NCBI GenBank assembly: GCA_903813345.2
Contig: CAIIXF020000001.1
Location: 21,595,915-21,659,914, forward strand
Source of the DNA: Owenia fusiformis
Taxonomy: Eukaryota > Annelida > Polychaeta > Sabellida > Oweniidae
Reading direction: 5' to 3'
Length of the DNA stretch: 64,000 bases
In this document: piece after piece, positions 34,801-49,800 of the stretch
How positions within the stretch are numbered: the stretch's first letter is position 1
Layout: each line of letters opens with the position of its first letter
The notes under the pieces: generated by a model
What the model was told of the DNA's origin: nothing
Database searches by the model: none
What the model saw: the letters and a program-made list of their open reading frames with translations, nothing else
Translations under genes and position numbers: made by a program

Positions 34801-37800
34801 ATGGTCATAATGCATTGTGTGTGCACCACACTATTATTGTTACCTTATATATTTTTGATACTGTATATCAATAAAAGTTATAATAAAAAGTTAGGCTTAA
34901 ACAATCAGAATATTGAGATTATTTCTAGAACATTGAGATAATTTAAAACATTAAAATTATGGTCTGCTAAAATCTAGCTACCCAATCAAAATAGCATTCA
35001 CTAAATTTTATGCTTTCGTAAGTACATGTACCTGGCTTTCATTTCAAAGTTAAACTCTTGTTAAAGGCCATGACAGCTACTTTTGGTGTCATTTTAAAAT
35101 CTTATCAACATCAAGACTGTATATTTTTCTCTCCTATACTCAGAGCCTAATAACTAGGATCTGACACTCAGGGTAATGAACCAGTTATTCTAATTTGTTA
35201 AGAATTTATAAGTGTAGGGAATGATAATATAAATCAACAATTGTTGACAACAACTATATGAGATTACTGAAAGGAGTTAAGAGAATAAATACATACTCAA
35301 TACTCAGTTCCCAGGCGTGGACCAATTTGGTAACAGTATTACTCATATTTTGAAGACTAGAACTGCCAATGAAACTTGAATATTACCATAGTAATCTTAA
35401 TGTACATCTTTAAACGAAATACTTGGTCCAAAGAGAATTTTATAACAATTTTTAAAAAAAATTTCCACATGCGGCAACGGAGTATCGAGTTTGAATAATG
35501 GCTGGCAATCCTCCGTGGAGAAAGACAGTCGCGAACACGACAATGAAGCAATAACAGGATGGCCATCAGTTTTTGATCTGGCTTAAGTTCAAGTTAAAAT
35601 GAAGGCTTTTTGTATAAAAAAAACTCCTACCTCATACCCACCTACCCACATACGTTGGACATGATACAGTCTTTGAAGGATTCAATTTTAAAGATCTTAG
35701 TTTATTAAATCTTAGTTTATGATGAATTATAGATGCATTTCTAACGACTCTTGATAGCAAGTTGCTACTACAGCCCAGCTGGGTTCGATTTCCACTCGGG
35801 GCATCGAATTTAGCACACTTTCTTTCAATTTCTTAATCTGGCTTGTTGGACCTATGCTTGCGGTCGTTAAAGTCATAAAATAAAGTCGAAATTGTAGAAA
35901 TGTTAATAATTAGAGCTATTTTGAGATTTAAAAATCTTGAAAATTGAACCCTTCAATGACTGTATCATGTCCCACGTAGGTGGGTATGAGGTAGGAGGTT
36001 TTTTATACAAAGCCTAAAATGAAAATTTACCTGTAATACCTGTATTTACCTGTAACTGGTTCAAAGTTGTGATAATGCTCTGTTTCAAGAAATCAGTACA
36101 GCTAACTTTGAGTAAGTGAAGACTGTAGTACATTACTGCCAATGTATATTGTTGGCAAAGACATACATTTTAAGTTATACATTTTTGAAAATTGTCCAGT
36201 TATTCATACACCGGTATTTCTGTGGTTCATACATCGGTAAGCGAAGCAATTCACCCTTTTGTGGTGTCATCAAGTTGACATTAATAATTCTTCACAATAT
36301 ATGGATAGTTCTTGAGCATATTGGCCTGTTTTTGAATGCGCAATTACCAAACTGGATTTTTTTCTCAAAAAGACCCTTAATCAACTTATAGGAAAGAATA
36401 ATATAAGAAAGAAGTAGGTTAATCTAATGTTGGGCCCTAATCCAAACTGAAATCAACTGTGAAGTACAAACACTTCATTGCTCTCATCATTTTGTTAATA
36501 GAATTGCATTAGCTTTAACTAATTTTATAAAAATGGTTAAAACATTACTTTGTGAATGGGTGTCTGTTTACAGGGATAATACATAAGGGTTATGTACTGG
36601 GAGGTTTTGAATACAGGGTTTATCCCAAGGGAAATATGTGTATCTGAAAAAAATTGAAAAAAAAATTCGAAAAAAAATATTTGAAAAAATGTTGAAAAAA
36701 AATTTGGAATTTTTTTTTTCAGGAGCGGGACCGGGATAGATACAGTATATATTCCCGCTCGTTATTTACCTAGAACCTTAGTAGGTATGGAATACATATA
36801 CTTACCTCTAAGGCCACTGTAGCGTAGCCTTCCAGTAAAGATATATTCATAATCATAAAATTTGAAATCATATGTACGCCATTTTTCCACATCACAATTT
36901 GAATTGCGAGTTTTGGTCTTATTACCTCACCAAAAATTCCAAAACACACATAAAGTGATCAGTGTATTAGTTCACATCTTCTGGATCGCTAACTTAGAAT
37001 TTACAGTCAGTTACTAATGTCAGACGTTAACGACATTTTGTCCAGTTTTCGAACATCGCCATTTTTTTTTAATTTTAGACGAAATCCTGATGAAATCATG
37101 TCATATCTCATCAAGGAGCCGAGTGGGGTTCGTTTTGATTAATGATTTATTTATCTGGCGATTTTTAAAATATTCAATAAATTTATGACACGGCGGCCAG
37201 CTTTTTTCAAATGAAGTTCACAGTATTCCAGATGAAATCCCCTGTAGCCGAGTATTGGCTAGAGACTCAAGTAAACATATACTATGTTTAATCATACATG
37301 TACATGTACTTTACCTTTATATAGTACAGATGTGTGGAGTACATTATGAGAAATAAATATTATATATAAATGTTATCATATTATTCAGCATATAGTACTT
37401 TAAATTTGGCTTAGTGGATCAAGATGATTATTTGCACAGCTATGATAAAGTTGTCAATAAATGCAATTTTGAACATTAGGCCATTCAAAGTGAAATACAT
37501 GTTAAGTGTCCCACCCCTCCCTAGATTATGGCAAATTTTCACTTTCTGTGTTGTATTAACACTATTATGTAAAACTGTGAAACACAAAAACTTATGTACA
37601 ACTGAGACATCCAAATTAGCATGAAAACAATGATTTCATTACAATAACATGACATAATCATAAAGATGACCTTTACTTTAGTTTAATTAAAGAATCTACC
37701 CTGTACAAAAGCCTAGTAGTCAAGCTCTAAAGAGATACAATGTATAAATGTCAGATATGAGGCCGGGGTAAAGAAATTAGATGATTGCTATTTTGAATGG

Positions 37801-40800
37801 GTAGTTAGATTTTCATTGACCGAATTCTTATTGGGTGATGCTGGTTAAAAGGATTGTCTCTAACTCAAAGAGTATAGCTGAAGCAAATTCAAACTACAAA
37901 TTATTGGAAAGGGTGTTTCACATCTTTCCTAATTCAGGCTCTACTGAAATGGAGTGAAACTGAAACAAGTGAAGATGATCGATTTCCAAAAGAAAAAATC
38001 ACACTTGATAATTCCAGACTTACCAGTACCCTACATGCAGAGTCTAGTTATAAACTAAGACAGAGCTCATTCTTAAGAATCGAAGTCGGACGAATGCAAA
38101 GGGTAAGACTAACCTCTTCCTGTTGCGTAAATAAAGTCAAACAGTGATGAAGAGATGTGCACATATCCCGACTACTTTCCACAATTTGAGGCAGTTTCTG
38201 ACGTACTTGGTTGGCATTTCCTGCAACACATAAAACAAAACAAGGATAAGATATAAAATCTTTGGTTTGTAATCCTTAGACAAATCCTAATGTTCATACC
38301 TGATTACAATGAGGTATAATATAATGAACACAAGGCAAAAAGTCACCATCTTCAAAATGTCACAACCTGCCATTTGTTTCAGATGACATTTGTTACAGAC
38401 AATGAACTCTGAATGGAGACTCTAACAATATGTCACCACTTGTGGTGGTGACAAAATCATATCAATCAACCAATCAATCAACTAATCAACCAATCAACTA
38501 AATATATTCCATTCTGTTTCTGTATCTCAGTTTCTGTTTTGATCTATGGCTCCTTTTAGAGATGAGCATGCTTTATTACAGTCCTATTATGTTTTACCAA
38601 GAATGTATTCCAATCAATAAATGTGTACTCCATTAAGAAGTCTGATATAGTCTCTCAAATGAACCAATCTTTAAACCAATTAGATTCCCTTATATCAGTT
38701 AGACATCTATCCTTCACTGTCTTATAGTTTAACAGATCCTACCAACTCTATTCACTCAATAACATTGCACAAGCATAATAATAATTACAAAAATGTTGTA
38801 TGACAGCTGATAGACATCTAATTTGAGTTAATGGATGAGATATTCAATCCTTCAATCCAAATCCATCCTTCTAGACAATGCGAAGTAATTTGATTTCAGT
38901 TTGTAATATGCTACTTACTATTTTGTTATATATTACTTATCCCGTCAAAATAATATACATTTGTACAATGTTCAACAGGTTTTACTAATCAATTTAAGCA
39001 AACAATAAAATCATTGTGTGATTCAATTATCAATAAACGTTAAATTTTCATAAGTAGCGAGAAGACTTAATTTGAATAATTATGACATAGAATCATTTGT
39101 GCAGTTGCTTCTTAACATTTAATGGTTAATATCACCTTTGGTGAACTTTGGACATTAACAACTGGAAATATCTAACTTAACTTTATCATAAAATGTTTTG
39201 AATTTTGGAAAGAGTAGGAAAAAATAAAATTAGATTCATGAGTTAGTTAACCCTGCACGCAAAGTCTAATTATAAACTACCCTCTGGTGAGTATAGACAA
39301 CAGTATAGTTTAGCACACCCTACCCCATGACTGGTGTCCGTGACAACCTCCTAGGTCATATATTATTTCAAATCAATAATGGTTAAGGTATGGGAGAGAG
39401 ATATGTTTAATTTTCCAGAGTTGCATTTTGTCTAATACCTATAACAATTAAAAATATCATCAGTGATACTTATTTTTCTATTGTCCTTTTCTCAATATCT
39501 TATTCCTTAAATTTCAATTTGGAAACTATGCAGTAACAGATTCTATTTCTATCAAATGTTGATGTGTAATAGTCTTGTACTGGTACAACCAGGCAGTTTC
39601 ACACTCCTACACAGATAGGGTGAAGGGACTGATTACATACAGTATTGATTGAATATATACAGTAAAACCTATGGATGTAAATGTGTTCACTGTAGATAAG
39701 TTTTACTATAGTTGGTCTTTGACACTTGAGCACTTCCTATCTTTTTCACATGGGAAGGGAATTGGTTGGGTCGGGGGGGGAGTATAAGGGACTTGATGTA
39801 AGATGACACATTGCTAAGCTTGAAAATATTTTCATTTATTTTTCTAAAAAACACTCAATATAACCTAACTAACTGTATCACTTGACGGAACAACTACTTG
39901 AAAAATATCTACATAAAATTTAGACACTAAGTTGCTTGCATGACTAGGTATTCTAAAATGTGAACTTAATCTCATCCCATGTAATGCCAATAAAACAAAA
40001 ATAGTACTGGAGAGTTGAAATTTTATTTGATGATAATTCAATACATGGTACATATACTAGTATCTATTAAATGGTATACTTTTTTTGTTCTACTGAAATT
40101 ATCTTGCACAATCTGAGTGTTTCTAAGTAGCCCATTTGGCAGAACATGACAGTCCCAGCAATTTAAAGAGCAAGAGCATTCTATGCTATACATTAGAAGA
40201 ATAATGAATGAAAAATAGAGCTTGTTGTCTAGTTTAATGAATGAGAGGGATTCAGAAGCGTCTATGAACTACATGTAAATGAATACAATGAGTTCATTTC
40301 ATATAATAAATGAATCCAAAACTCTCTTGTGGCTTGCTTTATTGATCATGATCTCCTAAATAATCGTCTATTGACATATAGTTATTTAAAATTCAGATTC
40401 ACCACTCACTCTGTATCTCCCAAAGTGCATTCTCTATTTCTGTATTTGTCGTTTCAAATGAAGCCTCAGTAGGTCCGGATGACATCCAATAACGACAAAA
40501 TCATTCCATCATATTCATATATACTCTGGAAAATTTCATTTCCACAAAATTGTTTTTGACGATCTTTTAATATTGCCATGATGATAAATCATAGAGAAAG
40601 GGTCATTATCAGTGATCATCTATGCATATAAACGATGTACCACTGACACTGCTTAATCAAGTCAATACTCCGAAGAAAAGGTAATTTGTCAAAATATGAA
40701 AGCAAGCCCTATAAATATTTATGCTCTAAAGATGATCCTCATATGCAAAAATAAGATATAGAACTTTAAAAACAAGATTGAAATCAGTTATTCTTTTATT

Positions 40801-43800
40801 AATACATGACCATTTTGATACTCATAACATCTTTCTATTTCATCATCAAGCCGAAGATGCCTTAGTTTATCATGATTTTTTTTTCTTTTTTATTAATTTT
40901 ATTAGTTTATCATGATGATCATAACCAAGTTCAGTCTACCTTGAACACATAACATGATGTTATCTACAAATAGTCCAATGAATAGTCTCTCGATTAGTAC
41001 CAGCGGCACATAGATCTTTAAAAAAACACTTATCAGTATCATCATAGACATATAAAGTTTACTTAACCCAGTATAATTTGATAATTAGATGTAGGTGAAG
41101 TTATTAGTTTATCAAGAAGTAAACAAGTGTTTTTATAATGTTGATACTCATACTATATAACCCAGAATATATATGAACAACATGGTCCTTACATTGATAT
41201 CAAAATGCAAAGATACATTGCAATGCTTTATAAGTATGAACAAACACAAGTTATAGGAAATACATGTATAGTAAAACCTGTCTGAGTGAATACCTCTCTC
41301 TAGTAAACACCTGTCTCTAGTGAACACCTGTCTCTAGAAGACACCTTTCCTCAACACATACTCTACTGACTTCTGTATAAATTACCATCTCTGTAGTGAG
41401 CACCTCCCAACACTGAACATTTTGTCTTCAGTACACATACAGGTTTTAATGTATTTACCATAAGTGTTTTTGAGAGTTAAGTTCCCCAAGGTTGATGAGT
41501 TGGATTTAATATCTAAAAATATTGAAGATGAATGATTTAAGAGAGACTAACTACTACTTGTTCCTTTGTGAATATAGCTGACTATAAATGGTATTGATTG
41601 ATCGAATGAATGCTTTTAGATGAATTGTCTTTGGTTTTCTCTGAACTATTGATTCCAAGTGAATTACATCATTAACCCCTACCCAACTATTTAATCTTCA
41701 AGTGTATATCCTCGAGTCAATGACATTCAGAATATATCAAGTTTATTTTAGATATGATGAAGTGAAATTTTGAAATATATACATCTACATGTATATATTA
41801 CCCCTTATCTTTTGACCTTGAGATGAATTGTTTTGAAAACCAAAGCATTAACAAGACAAATGTGACCACCTGGTTACATTAACAAAAGTATAAACATTTG
41901 TTCTAGACATCAACCCCAAACACAAATGCCAAACACTGGCCACAAAAAGGTCTTTGCTCTGTCAGTAGTCACTGCCATATACAGGGTGTCCCCAAAGTAT
42001 GGAACCCCTCTGAACTTAAATTTTGCCCAAACACTAAGTTTTAAAATGCCTGTAACTTTTTCAGATTTGTAAGTTGAATCATGAGACTTGGGAAATCAAT
42101 GTAATTTTGGATAAGCTTTAAAATGATATATGACACATACTAGGGAGACATTGGCACATGTCTGCCTAGAGGGGGTCCCATAATTTCAAGACATCCTGTA
42201 TCGACCATGCACTCATTTGTTGTTTATGAATATCATATTTGAATGGCATCTTCCCTGGTAAAAAATTAGTTTTGCTGGTTTGATTTGAAAGTATATGAAC
42301 AAATACATCTTAAGGGAGTTCCGATGAGCAAGAAAATATCAGGGAAAATATTGACCTTAAGGAATTGACCAGCATTTTGGAAAACCTTATTTTATGTAAG
42401 AACTAGAAATGAAGTGTTTTCTTGTTGTAACGTTCTGGACTCTAAAGTAAATAACATTTAATATCTATCTAATTCAATCTGACATCAAAGCATGAAGAGG
42501 TAGTTATAATTCTTGTATGTTTAAAGAAAAACACTTGTTCAACTCATCAACTTGTTGTAATACACAAATACTACTTGTAGATTCTAGATGAAAAGATTTG
42601 TTGTAAAAGCTTCATATGTAACTCAGTAAATACTCTGTACATGGCGGAATAGATGCATCAAATATTCAGATAGCATATTTATTCATTTACAGACTGCATA
42701 TGAATTCCAACAGAGGCCGCAGAAAATATAGGTCTTGTTTTCAGACGCTAGGATGGTGGCAACAATTTTAATAAAGGGCCTAATATGATAAAATATCACC
42801 ATCTTAAAGTTATTGCAAAGTTACCAAAAATGCAAATGATTACAATGGTGTTAGAGACACTAATAAAACGTTGACCACTGACTGACAGTCACCAAAATGG
42901 TAGCAATAACAATTATTGGTAAAAAACTTGGCACAAGTAAATAGACTCTGTAGGGTAAAGAATAACAAAAACATTTTCAAGAAGGTAGTGGTTAGGTAGG
43001 CTGGTCTAAAACCAGAAAGCTTGGTGACCAGCAACGAGAATTTTTTCCGTCTCATTGAACGAATAGATAATCTCCTCCAGTGAGTTATAATCAAAAATAG
43101 ATATAAATTCTATGTATACTACTGCAGTGGGTACAATAATTACTGACATTGACATCCTAATTATATCTTGACAATGTAAACCATGAGACTGTTGTGGAGA
43201 GATATATTATTTTCATTGTCAACCACAAAAGGAGGTCTATAATTAACTTCATATGTGGTGTAAGGTTAAATATATAGTGATGTGTTTATATAGAATTAAA
43301 TCCTTTAAGAAGACCACTAAGACGAACACTAGTGCAAGATGGCCAGAAGAATACTTTTGTAACTAAAGCACTTGGAATACAGAATACTACAGTATATAAT
43401 AACAAGGCATTAACACACAAAATGTCACTACCTGCCATTTGTTACAGACACCAGCCAGATGCCCTTCACATAAAAGTTGGGGATAATGCAAATTGAATAC
43501 CTCCATATGGGTGGAACACTTCAGAGTCCCATGACTCAATAGTAACTTAATGTTAAATTAACCTCAGGCAGTAGAACACCTCCAAAGTGGAACACTTTAG
43601 AGGTATCAATGGTGTTCTAATACAGGCTTTACCAAATGACAAATGATTAAAATAGCCTGATCAGCTTGTCCTAATGCTCCCATTGAAGCTTCACTTATCA
43701 GTAAAATCTGAAAAATAATTTTACTGGCTATATTGATATTTAAGGGTAGCAGATGTTAAAGTTTGATGAATTATTCTACAAAGTATTGGTAATTCTCTCA

Positions 43801-46800
43801 AAGGTCAACTCAAACTATCGATAGCATCATAGTATGTTGATATGAAGTCTCAAGCAGGATGATATTATAATTTCCCATGATATTATAATTACCTAGGATG
43901 TTATAATTTCCTATGATATAATGATTTCCCATGATATCATAATTACCCGATTTCCCATGATATTATAATTTCCCATGATATTATAGTTATCTATGATGTT
44001 ATAATTTCCTATGATATTATGATTTCCCATGATATTAAAATTTCCCGTGATATTATAATTACCCATGATATTATAATTTCCCATGATATTATTCAGGAAA
44101 CCAAATAACCCCTTCCAAAAACTTGATTATATGAATTTTGACATTTGGTGTTTCTCTGAAAGTATTTCACATTTTAAAATACAATGCTGTAGATTGATAC
44201 TCCATGTGCCTCCTATCTTCAAAATGTATTCCATACCAAATGAGGTTCCTGTCCCTCAGGAGGAACACATATTTCCTTTGTAAAACTGATACATTTTGGG
44301 CCAATCCAAGCTTTCAAAAAAATGATCTAAACAATATATATTTATTGTAATTGTTGTGGTTAATTTACTAATAAAATGCTATTCCGCATTCAAATTCAAA
44401 TCAGCTTTATTTTCGAAATAAAATGCTATGTCATATATCCGTTCTACCACGATCCCTAAGACATAAGAGTATTCTACACTTTGATAAAATACTTCAATTA
44501 TATATAGTGTTTTCAAACCCAAATCCATCCATTATATCTGATTAATTATTTCATTCAATATTCTGGTCATGCAAGAAGATATCAAATCATCCCTCAGGAT
44601 AAACCCAATATACAATCCCTCCTGGTGTATAACCTCTATTTATACAAGGTAACAAAGTCAGAGAAATACATACAGATAAATGATACTGAATCTCAATCCA
44701 CTGACATGTAAACAAAATATGACATTGAATCGAACTCACCATTTAACGCTTCATTACATCCCAGATACACAGTCTACATATTACTAATGCACAGAATATC
44801 CCATAAAACTGCCTTCATCTGTTAAGCATTTATTCCATATGGATTCATCTGGCTATTTATTTCATTATTCTAAGCGATGTGGTAAGCGTACATGTAAATT
44901 GGTATCTTTTATTTCTTGGTTACAGAGCAGTTATAAGTACAGTAAAACCTGTGTATCCAAACATCTCTGTAATCTGAACACCTCTCTGTATGAACACCTT
45001 TTTTCAGTCCCATTTTTTAACCAGCCATAGACTTCCATGTTAAAAAAGTCCCAACACTTTTGGCTGGTCCAAGTGACGTTCGGATAAGACATGTTTTACT
45101 ATACTCTATTTTTACATGGAGTCAGGGGGCTGCCATAAGATCTCCGAGGACCTAAACCTTTTACCGACTAATAGGTCACCCAGAATATTGAGGTAAATTA
45201 TATTAAGCTTGAATGTCTGGTGATTCTTGTAGTCTAAAACTTTGCTGAGAGAAAATAGGTGTTCAAAGCAGAAAAGATACTCTGGGCCCATTTGCTTCCA
45301 AAAATGCTATTCACCTGCATCAGAACTATTCAATGGTCTCTCGCATAGAAATATCAAATGTTTCCAATTGTTGTTATTTGATGAAAACATGATTAGAAAT
45401 GTGGCATATGAAACATGTATATTATCATGCAGCTTCAATAACAAAAACCCCATAAAACACCATTTTATAGAGCTTTTATGATTTAATTTAAGGCAGCATG
45501 TTATTTGACCCTGTGCAAAAGATGTCAGTTTTAATATAAACAGGATAATTGATATACAAACTTATACCTGGTATTATGGTGATTCTATACATGCCTGAAG
45601 TTCAAATACAGGGCATGTTTTGTGAATTATATATACAGATAGAAACCTTGAGAAAATTATATATATCACTCATATATACAATATTTTGGACGAGTAAATC
45701 GAATCTATAAAACTGTAAATAACTACGAATAATCAATAGCAGACATTTAGCAATGATTAAAACTAAACTTATGAATACTTTCCCAAGTACTTCTGCACTT
45801 ACAATTACTACAGTAAAATCTGTTAATATGAACATCTCACTTCTCCAATATGAAAACCTTACCTCTCCATTGTTAAAATCTCACTTCTCCAATATGAACA
45901 CCACACCTCTCCAATATAAACACCCCACCTCTCCAATATGAACACCCCACCTCTCCAATATGAACACCCCACCTCTCCAATATGAACACCCCACCTCTCC
46001 AATATAAACACCCCACCTCTCCAATATGAACACTCCACCTCTCCAATATGAACACCCCACCTCTCCAATATGAACACTCCACCTCTCCAATATGAACACC
46101 CCACCTCTCCAATATGAACACCAAACCTATCCAATGTTTACAAAACAATAATCTTATTCAAAATATTCACATTGTAGGATCAACAGCCTATATTCTTTCT
46201 TGGAGGACAAGTATTATATAAAGAGGAATAAGTGATTTATTGATAACATTCATCCCATATATGTTTCCCCCATATATCCCCCATATATGTTTAACAAAGA
46301 TGATGGGGTGGATGGATAGGTATATAAAGGTTCATGTAAGACTTGTAATTATGCTCCACAGTTTTGTTGCATACCTGCTCAAATACTTCAGTCATAAATA
46401 GTGAGTTTACGTCAGTGAATTCTTATCAAATTTTTCACCTGTTTATATATCAACCGTGGAAGAAACATGCCCTTGTAGCAGCATATAAGATGCAGTTTGT
46501 AATAAATACTGACTGATGTTCCCTCTACCTGTCCAAACATTTTGGCAATTACAACATGATCTCTATAAATACATGTAATGTACATGTAATCATCTGTGCT
46601 AGTACAGTGAAACCTGAAAGTTGAACAAATTCAATAAATAGAACATTCGAAGTCCTGAACACCTCTCAAATCTGAACATCTCTCAATGAAAGTATTTTTA
46701 GTCCCATTTTTACTCTGCTATATAATAGAGACTCTGAGAAATATCTCAAAACTTTAGTCAGCTACTAACTGTCCCCTCAGTTTTATGCGATTACACGCCT

Positions 46801-49800
46801 GCAGCACAATTCCGCATATTTTACCTTTGCCCGCATAATCCACACACAAGCCCATAAAGTTACATAAAAGACAAAAATCCCCACTTACTTGCCATAAATG
46901 CCAACTCGACCATTGATTAATAGATTAACCTGGAATGAATATGTGTTACTGGAACAGTTCCTTATCAAAATAATAACAAAATTAAAAGAAATCATAGTTC
47001 TATGTTCAAAACTTTTTAGCGAAGCTCAGCGATGGGGTGCATTTTGCGGAACAACGATCCGGATCCGGCAGTTTATCTCACTGCACCTATGCCATGTCTT
47101 TGTTCAGTTATATATATCATGAGAATATATGTTATATTATTTCGAAACAAGAGCTATTAACAGTAGCTTTATTTTAAATCTAAGAACTGCTGATATGACT
47201 ATGATACTGATCCTAACTGTGTTAAATCGATCGCATATTTTTGCATAATTCAACAAAATGAAAATCACATCAATTTGCATAATATCCAGAATTTTAAAAA
47301 TTCCATCGCATAGTTTGAGATATTTTTGCATAAAACTGAGGGGACAGTACTAAGGAGCAACATTTTGGAAATCTATCATCAAGTTTATTCTACTTTTTGT
47401 TCCTTTATTTCTGATATTAGGTTTACAAAACAATATCACCATGGGATTAATATCACTAACTTTTATTAGTATATTCATCTCAGATGTTACAAGCTATCAT
47501 TCATTTGAGGCAATCAACTCTAATGCGATATCAGCATCCCGTATCTCCTAATGAGCAAAAAACATGAACGTTTCATTGATGCCATTCTGTAATGCTTTAA
47601 TAATGTTCACCACAATGACAATTGCTCCAGTCAGCCAAGCATTGATTCATCACATTTACCATGTAGCCAACAGTTTTTCAATTGGTATTCATGAAGGATG
47701 ACATTGGAATGAATTAAGTGCATATAGGATGGGAGTAGTCATATAGTTTATAGCTATTTTGGTTGTTTAAAGATTGGGTAAATAACCAGAACAACGGCAA
47801 CGCCAAAGCGTAGCGAATCCCATCGAACAGAAATGGCTGGCATTTTTACAAACGAAATATACAGCAAATATCATAAAAACACACCAGAAAGGCCACCATT
47901 TTCAAAATGGTTGCTCACTAGCCAAGTTGTCATCAGAAGAAATAATATGCTTTTAAGTAGCCACCTATAAAATTTTTGAAAAATCGCACACATGTACTTG
48001 TAAAATAACACACATAAAAATGGTGGCCATTTTTCAAAATGGCCGACTACACCCCAAAGTTTTATTAGACAATGTGCCATGCTTAGAGTATTCACATATC
48101 AAATATGAACAAAATCGCTCCACTACTTTTCAAGTTATAGTAAAAAATGTAAAAATGACAGCCATTTTTTAAAAATGGCCGCCTACTATCTGAAGTGTCA
48201 TGAGACAGTGTGCAATGCTCGTAAGTATTCACATATCAAATATGAACAAAATCGCTTCACTACTTTTCAAGTTATAGTAAAAAACGTAAAAATGGTGGCC
48301 ATTTTTCAAAATGGCCGCCTACTACCTAAAGTGTCATTAGACAGTGTGCCATGCTTTTAGTATTCACATTCCAAATATAAACAAAATCGCTCCACTACTT
48401 TTCGAGTTATAGTAAAATAACGGCGGCCATTTTTCAAAATGGCCACCTTCTAGCAAAAGTGTCATAGGACAGTAGGCCATGCTTATAGTATTCGCATACC
48501 AAATATGAACAAAATCGCTCCACTACTTTTCGAGTTATAGTAAAATACATTAAAATGGCGGCCATTTTTCAAAATTTTTTTTCAAAATGGCCGCCTTGTA
48601 CCAAAAGTGTCATAGGACAGTGTGCCATGCTTATAGTATTCACATACCAAATATGAACAAAATCGCTCCACTACTTTTCGAGTTATAGTAAAATACATTA
48701 AAATGGCGGCCATTTTTCAAAATGGCCGCCTTCTACCAAAAGTGTCTTTAGACAGTGATCAATGTTTATAGTATTCACATACCAAATATGAACAAAATCG
48801 CTCCACTACTTTTCGAGTTACAGCAAAAATCGTAAAACAACGAGTAAAGGCCGCCATTTTTCAAGATGGCTGCCATGTGCTTTTTTAATATCTAGATTAG
48901 TAGCTTTATTAATGTCCTTTATAATTTTTTTACACTAAAAACATATTGCTATTACAGTTTTACATATTGCACCTAAATTACTGTAAAATCGGCACTAAAA
49001 TGGCCGCCATTTTGAAATGAGCGGCCATTTTGAAAATCAGCTTTCGAGCAGAACTCCTACCCCCATAGGGTATATGTGTACAAAATATGAACAAAATCGG
49101 GCCAACGGTATTTGAGTTATTGCCCGGACGGACGGACGGACGGACGTACGTACGGACGGACGGACGGACGGACGGAGGCGTTCCCTATATCCCTCCGAAC
49201 TTCGTTCGATGGGATAAAAACTGTTTTCACTAACAATAAAACATTACGAGGCTTGTTCCAGTTCAAAATAATTTTAGTTTAATGCTGGTAAGATTTCATA
49301 AAAGTAGCTGTCATGGCCTTTCATTGGAATATGGATATGACTGGTATAACAGTGACAATGCTATATTATATTGCAAAGCCTGGCATGACAGTGGTAATGT
49401 TAAAATTGATGAAATCAGTGCCACCTATATATGAAGGCAGAAACATGCAATGACAGCAATTCTGATTAGGATATAAGAAGTAGATTCTTTTTGCATCCTG
49501 GCAAAATCCAAATCATGCAAGGGTCCAAAGAAAACAAACACAAACTCAAGAAAAAACACAAACTTATTTGCTGAGAAATGTATACATTTCTTCTGATTCT
49601 GATTGAACGAAATGCGATGGTACTTTCAGACCCTTGTGATTGCTATTTGGATGTGTTTGTTTTTTCTGATTTACTCAAAATCGTGCAAGCAAGGGGACGC
49701 AAAACAAAGAATCTACTTCGTATGGCCTTAGGTAGCTGTATTTTGATCACGTTTAGCATTAGGGAGGTTAAAGCTGCAAGTTAATAAAATAACTTGTAAG

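Noticed and set aside
39865-40053. Possible LINE fragment with NANKTK codons on the plus strand
   Set aside because: Only about fifteen residues resemble the LINE motif and stops surround them; too little to call.
45859-46148. Three overlapping minus-strand frames with repeated GGVFILERW-type peptides
   Set aside because: They are the three readings of the 22 bp array inside MITE copy 10; a 22 bp unit without stops stays open in all three frames.
47871-48360. Frames across the GGCGGCCATTTT array
   Set aside because: Satellite sequence read by chance; no conservation of frame between units.
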